The translations under genes and the position numbers were made by a program. The notes under the pieces are model-generated. The model was not told where the DNA came from and searched no databases. It saw nothing but the letters and a program-made list of their open reading frames with translations. Below, one piece after another: positions 34,736-46,261 of a stretch of 55,974 bases of DNA (positions are counted from its first letter, which is position 1; the number at the start of each line of letters is the position of its first letter). The stretch covers positions 1,588 through 57,561 of the forward strand of contig NZ_JAGYPI010000002.1 in NCBI RefSeq assembly GCF_018343615.1, written 5' to 3'. Source of the DNA: Bacillus sp. FJAT-49736. Lineage in GTDB: Bacteria > Bacillota > Bacilli > Bacillales > Bacillaceae_C.

Positions 34736-34766
34736 TATGTATGCTTGTTTGAGGGATAAAATTATC
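34736..34766 (-). promoter_or_regulatory. Candidate sigma-E promoter of yunB
   Basis: The minus strand has GATAATT (34766-34760), a 16-nt spacer and CATACATA (34743-34736). The -10 matches CATACAHT at 7 of 8 positions, and the known sigma-E control of yunB supports it. The spacer is slightly long. Confidence 0.45.
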
Positions 34767-34875
34767 ATTGTTTTACATCATGACTGTTTTTTAAATTATT
34801 GCTGTTTGTATATCAGTATAAAATCCTTATAATACCTTCGTTTCGGGGCATTTTTTAAAGATTAAAACCGTCAAC

Positions 34876-34905
34876 AAAAGCAACAAAGTTTAAAGATAAA
34901 GGGCC
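34876..34905. repeat. Intergenic repeat copy 2 (AAAAGCAACAAAGTTTAAA)
   Basis: The exact 19-mer of 15275-15293 recurs here, followed by a similar GGCC-TATAT segment directly 3' of yunC. Confidence 0.5.
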
Positions 34906-35208
34906 CTATATCATTTTTAATAGAGCATCCTTACCGGTCATGCCTACTGTAATCCCGAGTTTTTCCGCTTCCCATGTTATAGACTCAAGCGGAGCATTTA
35001 ATAATTCCTCGACTGTTTTTACTCCAACCGCTCTTCCTGCTATTATGTTTCGATCCTTCAGACGATTATTTAAAAGTGCGACATCCAGTGCACCGCACAT
35101 AATATACCCTTTATCATTAGAGATGGTTAACAGATTGGTCTTTGGAAGGGCTACGGTCGTCGCAATAAATGTATGACCATTAATGTCAACAGGTGTAATA
35201 GTAACCAA
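34906..35208 (-). CDS. yunC: DUF1805 protein YunC
   Basis: A 100-residue small alpha/beta protein of DUF1805: GHTFIATTVALPKTNLL, GYIMCGALDVALLN and RAVGVKTVEELL. Function is unknown, though a structure of B. subtilis YunC has been solved. It starts at TTG, with AAAGGAG upstream. It lies between yunB and yunD as in B. subtilis, 87 nt after yunD. Confidence 0.9.
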   Translation of the reverse strand: MVTITPVDINGHTFIATTVALPKTNLLTISNDKGYIMCGALDVALLNNRLKDRNIIAGRAVGVKTVEELLNAPLESITWEAEKLGITVGMTGKDALLKMI

Positions 35209-35295
35209 CGTATTCTCTCCTTTACTGATTAAGTCAAAATAAGACCCCTTTATACCATCTGTATGTAAAGGACGAGAAATGGTTGCCTGACTTTC

Positions 35296-36660
35296 TTACA
35301 AATCCCCATATTTCTTTTGCAGCTTCCAAATCATTACATCACGAATGAACTCCGGCATAAAGTATTTTTTCTTTGCCTCTAAAAGTTGTGGAAAAAAATG
35401 ACCAAATGTGTACATATCTACCGTGCCAAGTGTATATTTTTTATTTTCCTCAAGTGGCTTTCCTTTAATAAAAAGGTTCTGATTTCTAATTGTTATATTA
35501 TGATAAATGAAATTCCCAAGGATTTTGCCTCGAAAGCCTAATCCCTTTAATTCCAAAGTTGGCCATTTTGAGTCTAATGTTTGCAGCAAAACATCTTTTA
35601 GCTCTGCACCTGACAGCTCTATTAGACAAGGATTAATCGGATGGGGAAGTATAGAATGTATATCGTATCTTGTAACGTTACCTTTTTGCAGATTTCCAAG
35701 CAGAAGACCGACATTAATAAATGCACAATCTGACTCACACCACTCATTAATGGCCTCACATAAAATTTTTGACAATAAGGAAGGGCCAAACCAATCTATT
35801 TCCAATGTTTCTGGGAGATTTACGAGAACGCTATTTAAAAGCTGTTTTCCTTCTGATTGAAAAGCAACAATATCCCTTTCCTCTTCCTTTGGAGCAGGCA
35901 ATTGTTTCGTATTATATAATAAGGCGCTTTTATCTATTAATTTTTTACGGTGGGTATCTATCGTAACAGAAACTTTTCCAACGTAATTTCCATGTTTACC
36001 TGCGGCAGCTAATAAGGTGTTATGAATCATTTTTCCTTCGGGTAAGACATGATGGGTGTGCCCGCCTAATATGATATCTATTTCAGGATAGAGATTAGCC
36101 ATCTTTTCATCCTCATAAATCCCTAAATGGGAAAGGACAATAATAATATCTGCTATTTTTCTCATATATTGAAGCTCTGCTGCCACCTGTGGAATTGGTT
36201 CTGTTAAACGCCACCCTAGTAATTCATATAATTTTCCGAAGTCCGCTGTTACTGCTAACACTCCAATGTTTATGCCATTTTTCGTCGTATAAATGTTGTA
36301 AGGCATTGCCCAATTTGGCCTTTTGCCTGATTGATTAAATAAATTCGCAACAAGAACATCAAATTTTGCTTCTTTGTAGAGTGAATCTAATTCTGTATGT
36401 GATAAGGTAATTCCTTCGTTATTACCTATTGTAACGGCGGTATATCCTAATTCGTTCAATAGCTGGACATTGCCTTTGCCAACTGTCCCTTCTGTATAAG
36501 GATGCCAACGGTCAACATGATCACCAATATCAAACAACAGAAAATTATCTTTATCCTTATAAAGAGATTTTTTCCTTTGTAAAAAGGTACGGATTTTCGG
36601 CCAATTTTCAAAATGGCTATGAACATCATTGGTATGATAGATGTGAACTTGTTCAATCAT
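35296..36660 (-). CDS. yunD: 5'-nucleotidase/UshA-like metallophosphatase YunD
   Basis: A 454-residue two-domain enzyme. The N-terminal calcineurin-like metallophosphatase has Asp12-x-His14 in NDVHSH, then GDHVDR, GNNEG (in place of the usual GNHE), SHLG and GGHTHH. A C-terminal 5'-nucleotidase domain (about 260-450) has DMYTFGHF near its end. There is no signal peptide, so it is probably cytosolic, unlike UshA. Likely nucleotide or sugar-nucleotide hydrolysis. TAGGAG precedes the ATG. The yunE pair found between yunD and yunF in B. subtilis is missing. Confidence 0.9.
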   Translation of the reverse strand: MIEQVHIYHTNDVHSHFENWPKIRTFLQRKKSLYKDKDNFLLFDIGDHVDRWHPYTEGTVGKGNVQLLNELGYTAVTIGNNEGITLSHTELDSLYKEAKFDVLVANLFNQSGKRPNWAMPYNIYTTKNGINIGVLAVTADFGKLYELLGWRLTEPIPQVAAELQYMRKIADIIIVLSHLGIYEDEKMANLYPEIDIILGGHTHHVLPEGKMIHNTLLAAAGKHGNYVGKVSVTIDTHRKKLIDKSALLYNTKQLPAPKEEERDIVAFQSEGKQLLNSVLVNLPETLEIDWFGPSLLSKILCEAINEWCESDCAFINVGLLLGNLQKGNVTRYDIHSILPHPINPCLIELSGAELKDVLLQTLDSKWPTLELKGLGFRGKILGNFIYHNITIRNQNLFIKGKPLEENKKYTLGTVDMYTFGHFFPQLLEAKKKYFMPEFIRDVMIWKLQKKYGDL

Positions 36661-36722
36661 TTATATGCTCCTATCTAGCTCATTACAAACATGAAAGTTT
36701 ACACTTATACTAACTAGGTATA

Positions 36723-37568
36723 TTAAAACAAATCTAATTGTCGCGGCGCCAATCCCTCGTATTCTATCCCCAATAATTCGATAAACTGCTTGGCGTTATC
36801 TGCAGCATCTCCACCGGAGTTATTATTAAAAATAATATATAAATCCTTTGAGAGCTCCGTAAAAGCATCCAGTTGTATTTTCCATTCCTGTAATTCTTTA
36901 TCATTATATCTATATAAATACCGAACCTCACGCCAATCCCCTTGCTGAGGCTTTCTCCAGCCATATACGTTTCGCCCATGAAAACGGATAAGCGTTTTTT
37001 CTGAGTGAGTTGTTTTTAAAATAGTTGGTACAGATCCCTCGCCTGCTTGTGGTTCGTCACATATACTATGAATCCATCCTTCCTTTTCCATGAAGCTCAA
37101 TGTCCCTTCTTTAAATTGCGGTGTAAACCATGATTGATGGCGAAATTCAAGTGCAACCGGCACATCTTCCATCATTTGCTTACAAAACCGTAAATATTGA
37201 ACATTTGCTTTTGTACATTGAAACCAAGGCGGAAATTGAAAAAGGACCATTGCCAACTTTTTAGCTTCTTCATAAGGTTTAATCGATTGTAGAAATGCTC
37301 TAAACATTTCCTCTTTCGTGGAGTATGGTATATTCCCTCTTTCATGCCCTGTCATACCTTGATAGGCTTTTACGATAAATTGAAAGGAACTTGGGGTATC
37401 CTCAACCCACTTAAGCGCATTTCTTTCAGGCTGAATGGCATAGAAGGATGCATCTACCTCTACTATAGGAAAATGGCCTGCATATTCTCTTAGTTTATTT
37501 CTAGGTGAGATACCATGCTTATAAAGACCATCGTGGTCGCCCCATCCCGCCAAACCTATATAAATCAT
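36723..37568 (-). CDS. yunF: DUF72 family protein YunF
   Basis: A 281-residue TIM-barrel-like DUF72 protein. It opens with IGLAGWGDHDGLY and contains VEVDASFYAIQP, VALEFRHQSWF, the RFHGRN loop and YIIFNNNSGGDAADNAKQF near the C terminus. The family is widespread and without a proven function. GGTGATCTT precedes the ATG. No clear terminator follows, so it may run into yunD, 62 nt downstream. Confidence 0.9.
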   Translation of the reverse strand: MIYIGLAGWGDHDGLYKHGISPRNKLREYAGHFPIVEVDASFYAIQPERNALKWVEDTPSSFQFIVKAYQGMTGHERGNIPYSTKEEMFRAFLQSIKPYEEAKKLAMVLFQFPPWFQCTKANVQYLRFCKQMMEDVPVALEFRHQSWFTPQFKEGTLSFMEKEGWIHSICDEPQAGEGSVPTILKTTHSEKTLIRFHGRNVYGWRKPQQGDWREVRYLYRYNDKELQEWKIQLDAFTELSKDLYIIFNNNSGGDAADNAKQFIELLGIEYEGLAPRQLDLF

Positions 37569-37612
37569 AAGATCACCTGCATTTCATATACCTCATTTTA
37601 TCATAATAACGT

Positions 37613-37648
37613 AAAAAAACCTCGCAGGAGAAAGTACTCTTGCGAGGT
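37613..37648 (-). terminator. Orphan minus-strand terminator upstream of yunF
   Basis: On the minus strand ACCTCGC, a 16-nt loop with AGAG/CTCT pairing and GCGAGGT are followed by TTTTTTTAC. No minus-strand gene was found upstream of it. Confidence 0.75.
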
Positions 37649-37917
37649 GTGTTTCTCAGAAGAAATGCTGTAACTCATCAAAATATATTATTTTGATTCA
37701 AATATATTCAATTACGGAAAAGTAACAGCAAATGGTACGTTGTAAGATTTTCCAGGATTTATAAGGATTTAAAATTGTGGACAAGTATCTATACATTTAG
37801 TTACTAAATTACATAATTTATTTTAATAGTTGTAAAAAACATCCCATCCTTTTTATTGTTGTGAAGTGGTTTTAAGGGTAGTGCCTTAATTTTAAAGAAC
37901 TAGAAGGAAGGAATTAA
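37649..37917. other. Non-coding region between orphan terminator and first YheC/D gene
   Basis: About 270 AT-rich bases with no ORF of note on either strand. It may hold a minus-strand RNA ending at the orphan terminator, or debris of a lost gene. Confidence 0.4.
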
Positions 37918-38676
37918 ATGTCTATAGGTAGACGCCAAATTAAAAGTAAAGCAGTTATGTTCTATGTACTTCAATGCCATCCCGAAACGAAAATTTTTCT
38001 TCCACCTACCGAAATACTTGAATACCATACTTTGGGCAAGATGACCAAAGCTTACAAGAAAATCTATGTAAAGCCTGACCAAGGTAGCAAATCAAATGGA
38101 ATCATACGAATTGAAAAGAAAGAAAATGGTTCGTTTTTGTTACGGACAAGCGAATCAGAGACCATTGAAGAGTTCCGTAATTTCCATAAATTGTGGAGTA
38201 GGTTAAAGGATATGACTTCTAATTCTCGTTATATTGTTCAAAAAGGAATTGAAAATGCTACTATAGACCAAAGAAATTTTGATATTCGAGCACACGTCCT
38301 TCGGGTGAATGGGGAGTGGACCATTGGTGGTATCTGCTGCCGCCTTGGGGCTCCAGGAAATATCGTAACAACTTCCCTTATAGGAGGAAAACCGATTACA
38401 CTAGAAACTCTTTTTGCGGAACTGCTTCATTATTCTGAAGAAGATCAGCAACAGGTCTTAGAAAACCTTCACCATTGTATCTTAAATACAGCCAGGAAGA
38501 TAAGTCCCCTTTTCCCTAAAAACAAAGAATTTGGCATTGATATCGGGTTAGATGGTAACAAACAAGTCTGGTTATATGAAGTAAATACAGCTCCGCTTAT
38601 ACGAGCAAACTTCAGGCTGTTAGCTGATAAAACGCTTTATCAAAGGATCATGAGGTTAAAACAGATGGCAGAATAA
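37918..38676 (+). CDS. YheC/YheD-family ATP-grasp protein (copy 1)
   Basis: A 252-residue protein of the YheC/D endospore coat-associated family with an ATP-grasp core. The nucleotide-binding strand is YVKPDQGSKSNGIIRI, the middle motif DIRAHVLRVNGEWTIGG, and the metal/ATP motif EFGIDIGLD-VWLYEVN supplies the acidic and Asn ligands. ATP-grasp enzymes ligate a carboxylate to an amine or thiol, but the substrate of this family is unknown. AGAAGGAAGG precedes the ATG. It is the first of three related genes in alternating orientation. Confidence 0.85.
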   Translation: MSIGRRQIKSKAVMFYVLQCHPETKIFLPPTEILEYHTLGKMTKAYKKIYVKPDQGSKSNGIIRIEKKENGSFLLRTSESETIEEFRNFHKLWSRLKDMTSNSRYIVQKGIENATIDQRNFDIRAHVLRVNGEWTIGGICCRLGAPGNIVTTSLIGGKPITLETLFAELLHYSEEDQQQVLENLHHCILNTARKISPLFPKNKEFGIDIGLDGNKQVWLYEVNTAPLIRANFRLLADKTLYQRIMRLKQMAE

Positions 38677-38688
38677 AGACTTGGATGC

Positions 38689-38719
38689 AAAAAAGCCCCT
38701 ACCATGTAAGGGGCTTTTT
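38689..38719. terminator. Terminator between YheC/D copies 1 and 2
   Basis: AAAAAGCCCCT and AGGGGCTTTTT pair over 11 bp around an 8-nt loop, symmetrical for both convergent genes. Confidence 0.88.
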
Positions 38720-38722
38720 ACG

Positions 38723-39490
38723 TTACTTCGTCTTAAGACGCAATTTTCGATTTTCTAAAATCTGATGAACGACAGTTTGATCCTCGAGTTCATAAAAAAA
38801 TTTAATACTTGGTCTCATATTCACTTCAAAAATCCAAACATCACCATTCCGATCAATTCCAATATTAATCCCGCATTCGACAATCCAATCATATTGCTCC
38901 CGAAACACTTTGCCTGCTTCAAGACAAATCTCTTGTATATTATTCTCTAACGCTTGTGCCTTTGCTTCGTTCATTTGTAAGTGCTCGACAAACAGTTTCC
39001 GAACCAATAGTGCCTTTGCCCCGCAATTCCGATTAACTATTCCGTCGTCTTGGCTGCCTAGTTTTCCAAGCATCCCTCCGAGAACCCATTTATCTCCAAT
39101 GCTTTGAATGTGTACACGAACACCTAGTGCTTGTCCATTTGGAGTTAAACTCGAGATACCTTGTTGAATGATACAACTTGGAAGAGATTTTTTTACATTA
39201 CTATAATGAAGGAAGGCTATGACTTCCTCTAAATTGCTAAATTCTTTATTTATTTTTTCTTTTTTATAAGTATAACCATTAACAGTATAAGATCCATTCA
39301 TATTTTTTTCAATCCGAATGACCCCCCTGCCTTCTCTTCCGCCAACAGGTTTAACATATACAAAAGGGTAGTGGTTTAAAAATTCATTTATTCTATTATC
39401 CGTTAATCTTTCAGTACTAGGATAATGTCGACATAATGTTGGATGTTCCCGAAATATTAAAGCCTGTTCCCATTTATTGATATAGTTCAC
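38723..39490 (-). CDS. YheC/YheD-family ATP-grasp protein (copy 2)
   Basis: A 255-residue paralogue of copies 1 and 3. ATP-grasp motifs are YVKPVGGREGRGVIRI, GVRVHIQSIGDKWVLGG and ECGINIGIDRNGDVWIFEVN. The region before the core, FREHPTLCRHYPSTERLTD, resembles the same part of copy 3 (YFPETVQYS). GTG at 39490 is chosen, because AAAAGGTG lies seven nt upstream and length then equals copy 1. A much longer open frame to 39691 contains hydrophobic sequence that overlaps the start of copy 3. Oriented against copy 1, divergent from copy 3. Confidence 0.83.
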   Translation of the reverse strand: MNYINKWEQALIFREHPTLCRHYPSTERLTDNRINEFLNHYPFVYVKPVGGREGRGVIRIEKNMNGSYTVNGYTYKKEKINKEFSNLEEVIAFLHYSNVKKSLPSCIIQQGISSLTPNGQALGVRVHIQSIGDKWVLGGMLGKLGSQDDGIVNRNCGAKALLVRKLFVEHLQMNEAKAQALENNIQEICLEAGKVFREQYDWIVECGINIGIDRNGDVWIFEVNMRPSIKFFYELEDQTVVHQILENRKLRLKTK

Positions 39491-39655
39491 TTCCCTCACC
39501 TTTTCCAAATGACTTTTCCTTATCCTATTCCAAAGTATTAACTTTTGTGTATATGCAAAATGGACAATTTCCATCCTGGAAAAGATAAAGACACAGTCAA
39601 AGCTTGTTTTAAAGAATAGACTACATAAAGTCCATGTTAAGGAGTCAAGAGAATC

Positions 39656-40501
39656 ATGCCCTTTAATATTAAAAAGTGGAAACAAGCACAATTAATAACA
39701 AGTGATTCAACTGTCTCAAAGTACTTTCCGGAGACTGTACAATATAGCACACAAGCATTAGAGGACTTTCTGGGCCGATATCGATTTGTTTACGTTAAAC
39801 CCGATGGCGGTGGGCAAGGAAAAGGCATTTTACGAATAAGCTCAAAATCTTTTTCATCAAGAATTGCCTCCATCATAAAAATGGTTCTAAAACCTCGCTT
39901 ATTTTTGGCCAATTTATCTACCCTTTTTGCTAATAGATTATATAAGGTCCAAGGTTTCTCCACTAAAGGGGAAAATATTGCTGTAGAAATTACCGATTTA
40001 AAACAAGTGAAGAAAATAATCCAACCTACACCCTTTTTAGATAAATATAGAAGCTTTATTTTACAGGCCGGAATCAATAGTATCTCAAAGGATGGGTTGC
40101 CCTTAGGTATTCGAGTTCATACCCAAAAGGTGAATAATGAATGGATAAGAAGCGGTATTCTTGGGAAAATGGTTAATTCTGAGGATGGCATTGTCAATCG
40201 AAATAGAGGTGCTTGGGCAATACCATTTAGAGAATTTGTTATACAACAAGCCGGAATGGATGAAAAGAAAGCAACAGAACTGGAAAATGAAATTACAATG
40301 ATTTCACTGAAGGTCAGCAAAATATTTGGTGTTAAATATCCTTGGTGCGAAGAGTGTGGAATTGATTTTGGAATAGATCAAAATGGACAACCGTGGATAT
40401 TTGAAGTTAATACTATACCCAGTATTGCTTTTTATAGCGAACTAGCTGACAAATCTATGTATAGACAAATTATTAATAACCGAAGAAGAAGGAAAAAGTA
40501 A
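39656..40501 (+). CDS. YheC/YheD-family ATP-grasp protein (copy 3, with insertion)
   Basis: A 281-residue paralogue with the same ATP-grasp motifs: YVKPDGGGQGKGILRI, GIRVHTQKVNNEWIRSG, and ECGIDFGIDQNGQPWIFEVN. Compared with copies 1 and 2 it has about 30 extra residues after the first motif (about 62-95), rich in Lys, Arg and hydrophobics (IKMVLKPRLFLANLSTLFANRLYK). This could be an amphipathic membrane- or coat-contacting helix. AAGGAG precedes the ATG by about 11 nt. The family is linked to the spore surface, and substrate and role are unknown. Confidence 0.83.
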   Translation: MPFNIKKWKQAQLITSDSTVSKYFPETVQYSTQALEDFLGRYRFVYVKPDGGGQGKGILRISSKSFSSRIASIIKMVLKPRLFLANLSTLFANRLYKVQGFSTKGENIAVEITDLKQVKKIIQPTPFLDKYRSFILQAGINSISKDGLPLGIRVHTQKVNNEWIRSGILGKMVNSEDGIVNRNRGAWAIPFREFVIQQAGMDEKKATELENEITMISLKVSKIFGVKYPWCEECGIDFGIDQNGQPWIFEVNTIPSIAFYSELADKSMYRQIINNRRRRKK

Positions 40502-40589
40502 ATAATTCAAGGAAGACAAAAAACTCTATAAAAAAGCCGTAAGCAACATCAAATTACCCACAATTTTATACGATGGAATACAATTGGCT

Positions 40590-40763
40590 TCATAATCCTT
40601 CCAATCCTTCTTTGAAATCTTCTGTATTTTTCTAGACGTATTTCAAAGGTTTATTTGTGGGTAGACCACCAAATCCCATTAATGTCTCACTGATATTAAA
40701 TACATGGACATTCTTAGTCACTCATTCAGTTACGCTTTCAATAACTGGTACGATGTAATATGA
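40590..40763 (-). pseudogene. Decayed protein-coding fragment of unknown family
   Basis: On the minus strand one frame of 58 codons reads like real protein but is broken by TGA, TAG and TGA. Segments are SYYIVPVIESVTE, then VTKNVHVFNISETL and MGFGGLPTNKPLKYV, then KNTEDFKEGLEGL. The first two stops could each come from one-base changes of Trp codons. Upstream in another frame, SLSDLGLGSHITSYQLLK may belong to the same ancestor. No start or ribosome-binding site remains, and the family is not recognised. Confidence 0.45.
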
Positions 40764-40855
40764 CTTCCTAATCCTAGGTCAGATAAAGACTTGTGACGTA
40801 AATGGACTAGTTAGTGTTAATGCAACAGATACCTATCTTGATATAACCGTAAAAA

Positions 40856-40884
40856 TAGAAAAAGGCGAACTTCAAAAGTTCGCC
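40856..40884 (-). terminator. Terminator of the suf operon
   Basis: On the minus strand GGCGAACTT-TTG-AAGTTCGCC is a perfect 9-bp stem followed by TTTTTCTATTTTT. It lies about 97 nt after the sufB stop. Confidence 0.82.
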
Positions 40885-40980
40885 TCCTACACTAAAAGAT
40901 AAAATTCAATCGGCATGCCGATGAATGTACAATTTATAACAATCTCTCAAATCCTTGATATAAAAAGGATTTTTTCTATA

Positions 40981-42378
40981 TTATCCAATAGAACCTTCCA
41001 TTTCGAACTTGATAAGACGATTCATTTCAACCGCATACTCCATTGGAAGCTCTTTTGTAAATGGCTCGATAAAGCCCATAACGATCATTTCTGTTGCTTC
41101 TTGCTCAGAAACTCCACGGCTCATCAAGTAGAAGAGCTGCTCTTCTGATACTTTTGATACCTTTGCTTCATGCTCTAATGAAATATTGTCGTTCAAGATT
41201 TCATTATAAGGAATCGTATCAGATGTAGATTGGTTATCCATAATTAAAGTATCACATTCGATATTTGCTCTTGCACCCTCTGCTTTACGACCAAAATGAA
41301 CTATACCGCGATACGTTACTTTACCGCCATGCTTCGAAATCGACTTAGACACGATTGTTGAAGATGTATTAGGTGCTAAGTGCATCATTTTTGCACCAGC
41401 ATCTTGATGCTGTCCTTTACCTGCTATCGCAATGGAAAGGGTCATACCGCGAGCACCCTCACCTTTAAGAATGACAGCTGGGTATTTCATTGTTAACTTA
41501 GAGCCAATATTGCCGTCAATCCATTCCATTGTGGCGTTTTCTTCACAAACGGCACGTTTTGTAACTAAGTTATATACGTTATTTGCCCAGTTTTGAATAG
41601 TAGTATAACGGCAATATGCGTTTTTCTTAATGATAATTTCAACTACTGCACTGTGAAGAGAATTAGTAGTATAAACAGGTGCTGTACATCCTTCCACATA
41701 GTGAACATGTGCACCTTCGTCTACAATAATAAGGGTACGCTCAAATTGTCCCATGTTTTCGGAATTAATGCGGAAATATGCTTGTAATGGAGTTTCCACT
41801 TTAACACCTTTCGGAACATAAATAAAGGAACCGCCTGACCAAACTGCAGAGTTTAATGCAGCAAATTTATTATCTGTTGGCGGAATTACGCTTGCCCAAT
41901 GCTCGCGGAAAATATCTTCATTTTCACGTAAGGCGGAGTCTGTATCCTTGAAAATAATTCCCATTTTTTCAAGGTCTTCCTTCATATTATGATAGACAAC
42001 CTCAGATTCATATTGTGCAGATACACCTGCTAAATATTTTTGCTCTGCTTCAGGAATACCTAGCTTATCAAATGTGTTCTTGATTTCTTCCGGTACCTCA
42101 TCCCAAGTGCGGCCTTGTGCCTCAGAAGGCTTTACATAATAGGTAATTTCATCAAAATTTAAACCGGATAGGTCTCCACCCCATTGCGGCATTGGTTTAT
42201 TATAGAAATGTTCCAATGATTTAAGACGAAAATCTAACATCCACTGAGGTTCATTTTTCATTTTAGAGATTTCTTCCACAATTTCACGAGTCAATCCGCG
42301 TTTTGAACGGAATACGGAAACGTCTTTGTCATGAAAGCCATATTTATAATCACCGATTTCAGGCATTTTCTTCGCCAT
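40981..42378 (-). CDS. sufB: Fe-S cluster scaffold SufB
   Basis: A 465-residue scaffold subunit of the SufBCD complex on which Fe-S clusters are built. It has the N-terminal helical part and the right-handed beta-helix core with [38 protein letters not shown] and the C-terminal [24 protein letters not shown] shared with SufD. The ATG at 42378 follows AAGGAGG by about ten nt, and the family length is 465. An ATG three codons earlier is too close to the ribosome-binding site. Last gene of sufCDSUB. Confidence 0.97.
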   Translation of the reverse strand: MAKKMPEIGDYKYGFHDKDVSVFRSKRGLTREIVEEISKMKNEPQWMLDFRLKSLEHFYNKPMPQWGGDLSGLNFDEITYYVKPSEAQGRTWDEVPEEIKNTFDKLGIPEAEQKYLAGVSAQYESEVVYHNMKEDLEKMGIIFKDTDSALRENEDIFREHWASVIPPTDNKFAALNSAVWSGGSFIYVPKGVKVETPLQAYFRINSENMGQFERTLIIVDEGAHVHYVEGCTAPVYTTNSLHSAVVEIIIKKNAYCRYTTIQNWANNVYNLVTKRAVCEENATMEWIDGNIGSKLTMKYPAVILKGEGARGMTLSIAIAGKGQHQDAGAKMMHLAPNTSSTIVSKSISKHGGKVTYRGIVHFGRKAEGARANIECDTLIMDNQSTSDTIPYNEILNDNISLEHEAKVSKVSEEQLFYLMSRGVSEQEATEMIVMGFIEPFTKELPMEYAVEMNRLIKFEMEGSIG

Positions 42379-42408
42379 TTCAATCATTCCTCCTTTTTAC
42401 AAGTGCTA

Positions 42409-45375
<2,967 letters not shown>

Positions 45376-45391
45376 GATAATCCTCCTAATC

Positions 45392-46177
45392 TTACGCTTC
45401 TTGGCCGACAGTTTCGTCTTCGATACCTAGTTCTTGTTTAATCCAATCATATCCTTCTGCTTCTAAGCGTTGTGCTAGCTCAGGACCACCGGATTTCACC
45501 ACACGGCCTTGCATCATAACATGAACAAAGTCAGGAGTAATGTAGTTCAGTAAACGTTGATAGTGAGTTATGATTAAGCATCCAAACTCACTACTTCTCA
45601 TTTCATTAATGCCTTTCGATACAACCTTCAAAGCATCGATATCTAGACCAGAGTCAATTTCATCTAAGATTGCTAATTTCGGTTGAAGCATCATTAATTG
45701 AAGGATTTCATTACGTTTTTTCTCTCCACCGGAAAATCCCTCATTAAGATAACGTTGTGCCATATCAGGGTCCATTTCAAGAAATTCCATTTTGCTATCC
45801 AATTCACGAATGAATTTCATCAACGATACCTCATTGCCTTCTCCGCGTCTTGCATTAATAGCTGAACGTAAGAAGTCCGCATTTGTTACACCAGTAATTT
45901 CACTTGGGTATTGCATTGCTAAGAATAGACCTGCACGAGCACGCTCATCTACTTCCATTTCCAATACATTTTCACCATCTAATGTGATGGATCCTTGTGT
46001 AACCTCGTATTTAGGATGTCCCATTATCGCAGAAGATAAAGTGGATTTACCTGTACCGTTTGGACCCATGATTGCATGGATTTCTCCACCTTTAATCTCT
46101 AAATTAACACCTTTTAAAATTTCTTTCCCTTCAATTTCAACATGAAGATCCTTGATATTTAACGTTGAACCTGCCAT
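45392..46177 (-). CDS. sufC: Fe-S assembly ATPase SufC
   Basis: A 261-residue ABC-type ATPase energising the SufBCD scaffold. It has Walker A GPNGTGKST, signature FSGGEKKRNEIL, Walker B LAILDEIDSGLD and the switch histidine in LIITHYQRLL. It is soluble and is not a transporter. First gene of the operon, with an ACGGAGG ribosome-binding site before the ATG. Upstream are direct CTCATTCT repeats that may be an operator. Confidence 0.97.
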   Translation of the reverse strand: MAGSTLNIKDLHVEIEGKEILKGVNLEIKGGEIHAIMGPNGTGKSTLSSAIMGHPKYEVTQGSITLDGENVLEMEVDERARAGLFLAMQYPSEITGVTNADFLRSAINARRGEGNEVSLMKFIRELDSKMEFLEMDPDMAQRYLNEGFSGGEKKRNEILQLMMLQPKLAILDEIDSGLDIDALKVVSKGINEMRSSEFGCLIITHYQRLLNYITPDFVHVMMQGRVVKSGGPELAQRLEAEGYDWIKQELGIEDETVGQEA

Positions 46178-46212
46178 GATTATACCTCCGTTGTATATAA
46201 AAATTTCTACAT

Positions 46213-46237
46213 CTCATTCTCAATCTATTCTCATTCT
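46213..46237. promoter_or_regulatory. Direct repeats upstream of sufC, possible operator
   Basis: CTCATTCT occurs at 46213-46220 and 46230-46237, 17 bp apart, with CAATCTATT between. On the minus strand this reads AGAATGAG-AATAGATTG-AGAATGAG, faintly like Fur-type GATAAT arrays. The regulator is unknown. Confidence 0.35.
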
Positions 46238-46261
46238 AATCTTATAACAAATTAAATCTAT

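Larger units (their letters stand above)
40502..40980. other. Intergenic region with gene debris before suf
   Basis: About 480 bases. A decayed minus-strand reading frame is listed separately, as is the suf terminator. On the plus strand a hairpin AAATCCTT/AAGGATTT followed by TTTTT (40949-40975) points into sufB and has no obvious plus-strand gene to serve. Confidence 0.5.

Noticed and set aside
38723-39691. Long form (322 residues) of YheC/D copy 2
   Set aside because: The extra N terminus overlaps the start and ribosome-binding site of copy 3 and lacks family similarity. A GTG with a good ribosome-binding site at 39490 gives the family length.
40759-40905. Plus-strand frame with NGLVSVNATDTYLDITVKIEK
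   Set aside because: It looks protein-like but has no start or ribosome-binding site, and its end is the suf terminator hairpin, so coding cannot be supported.
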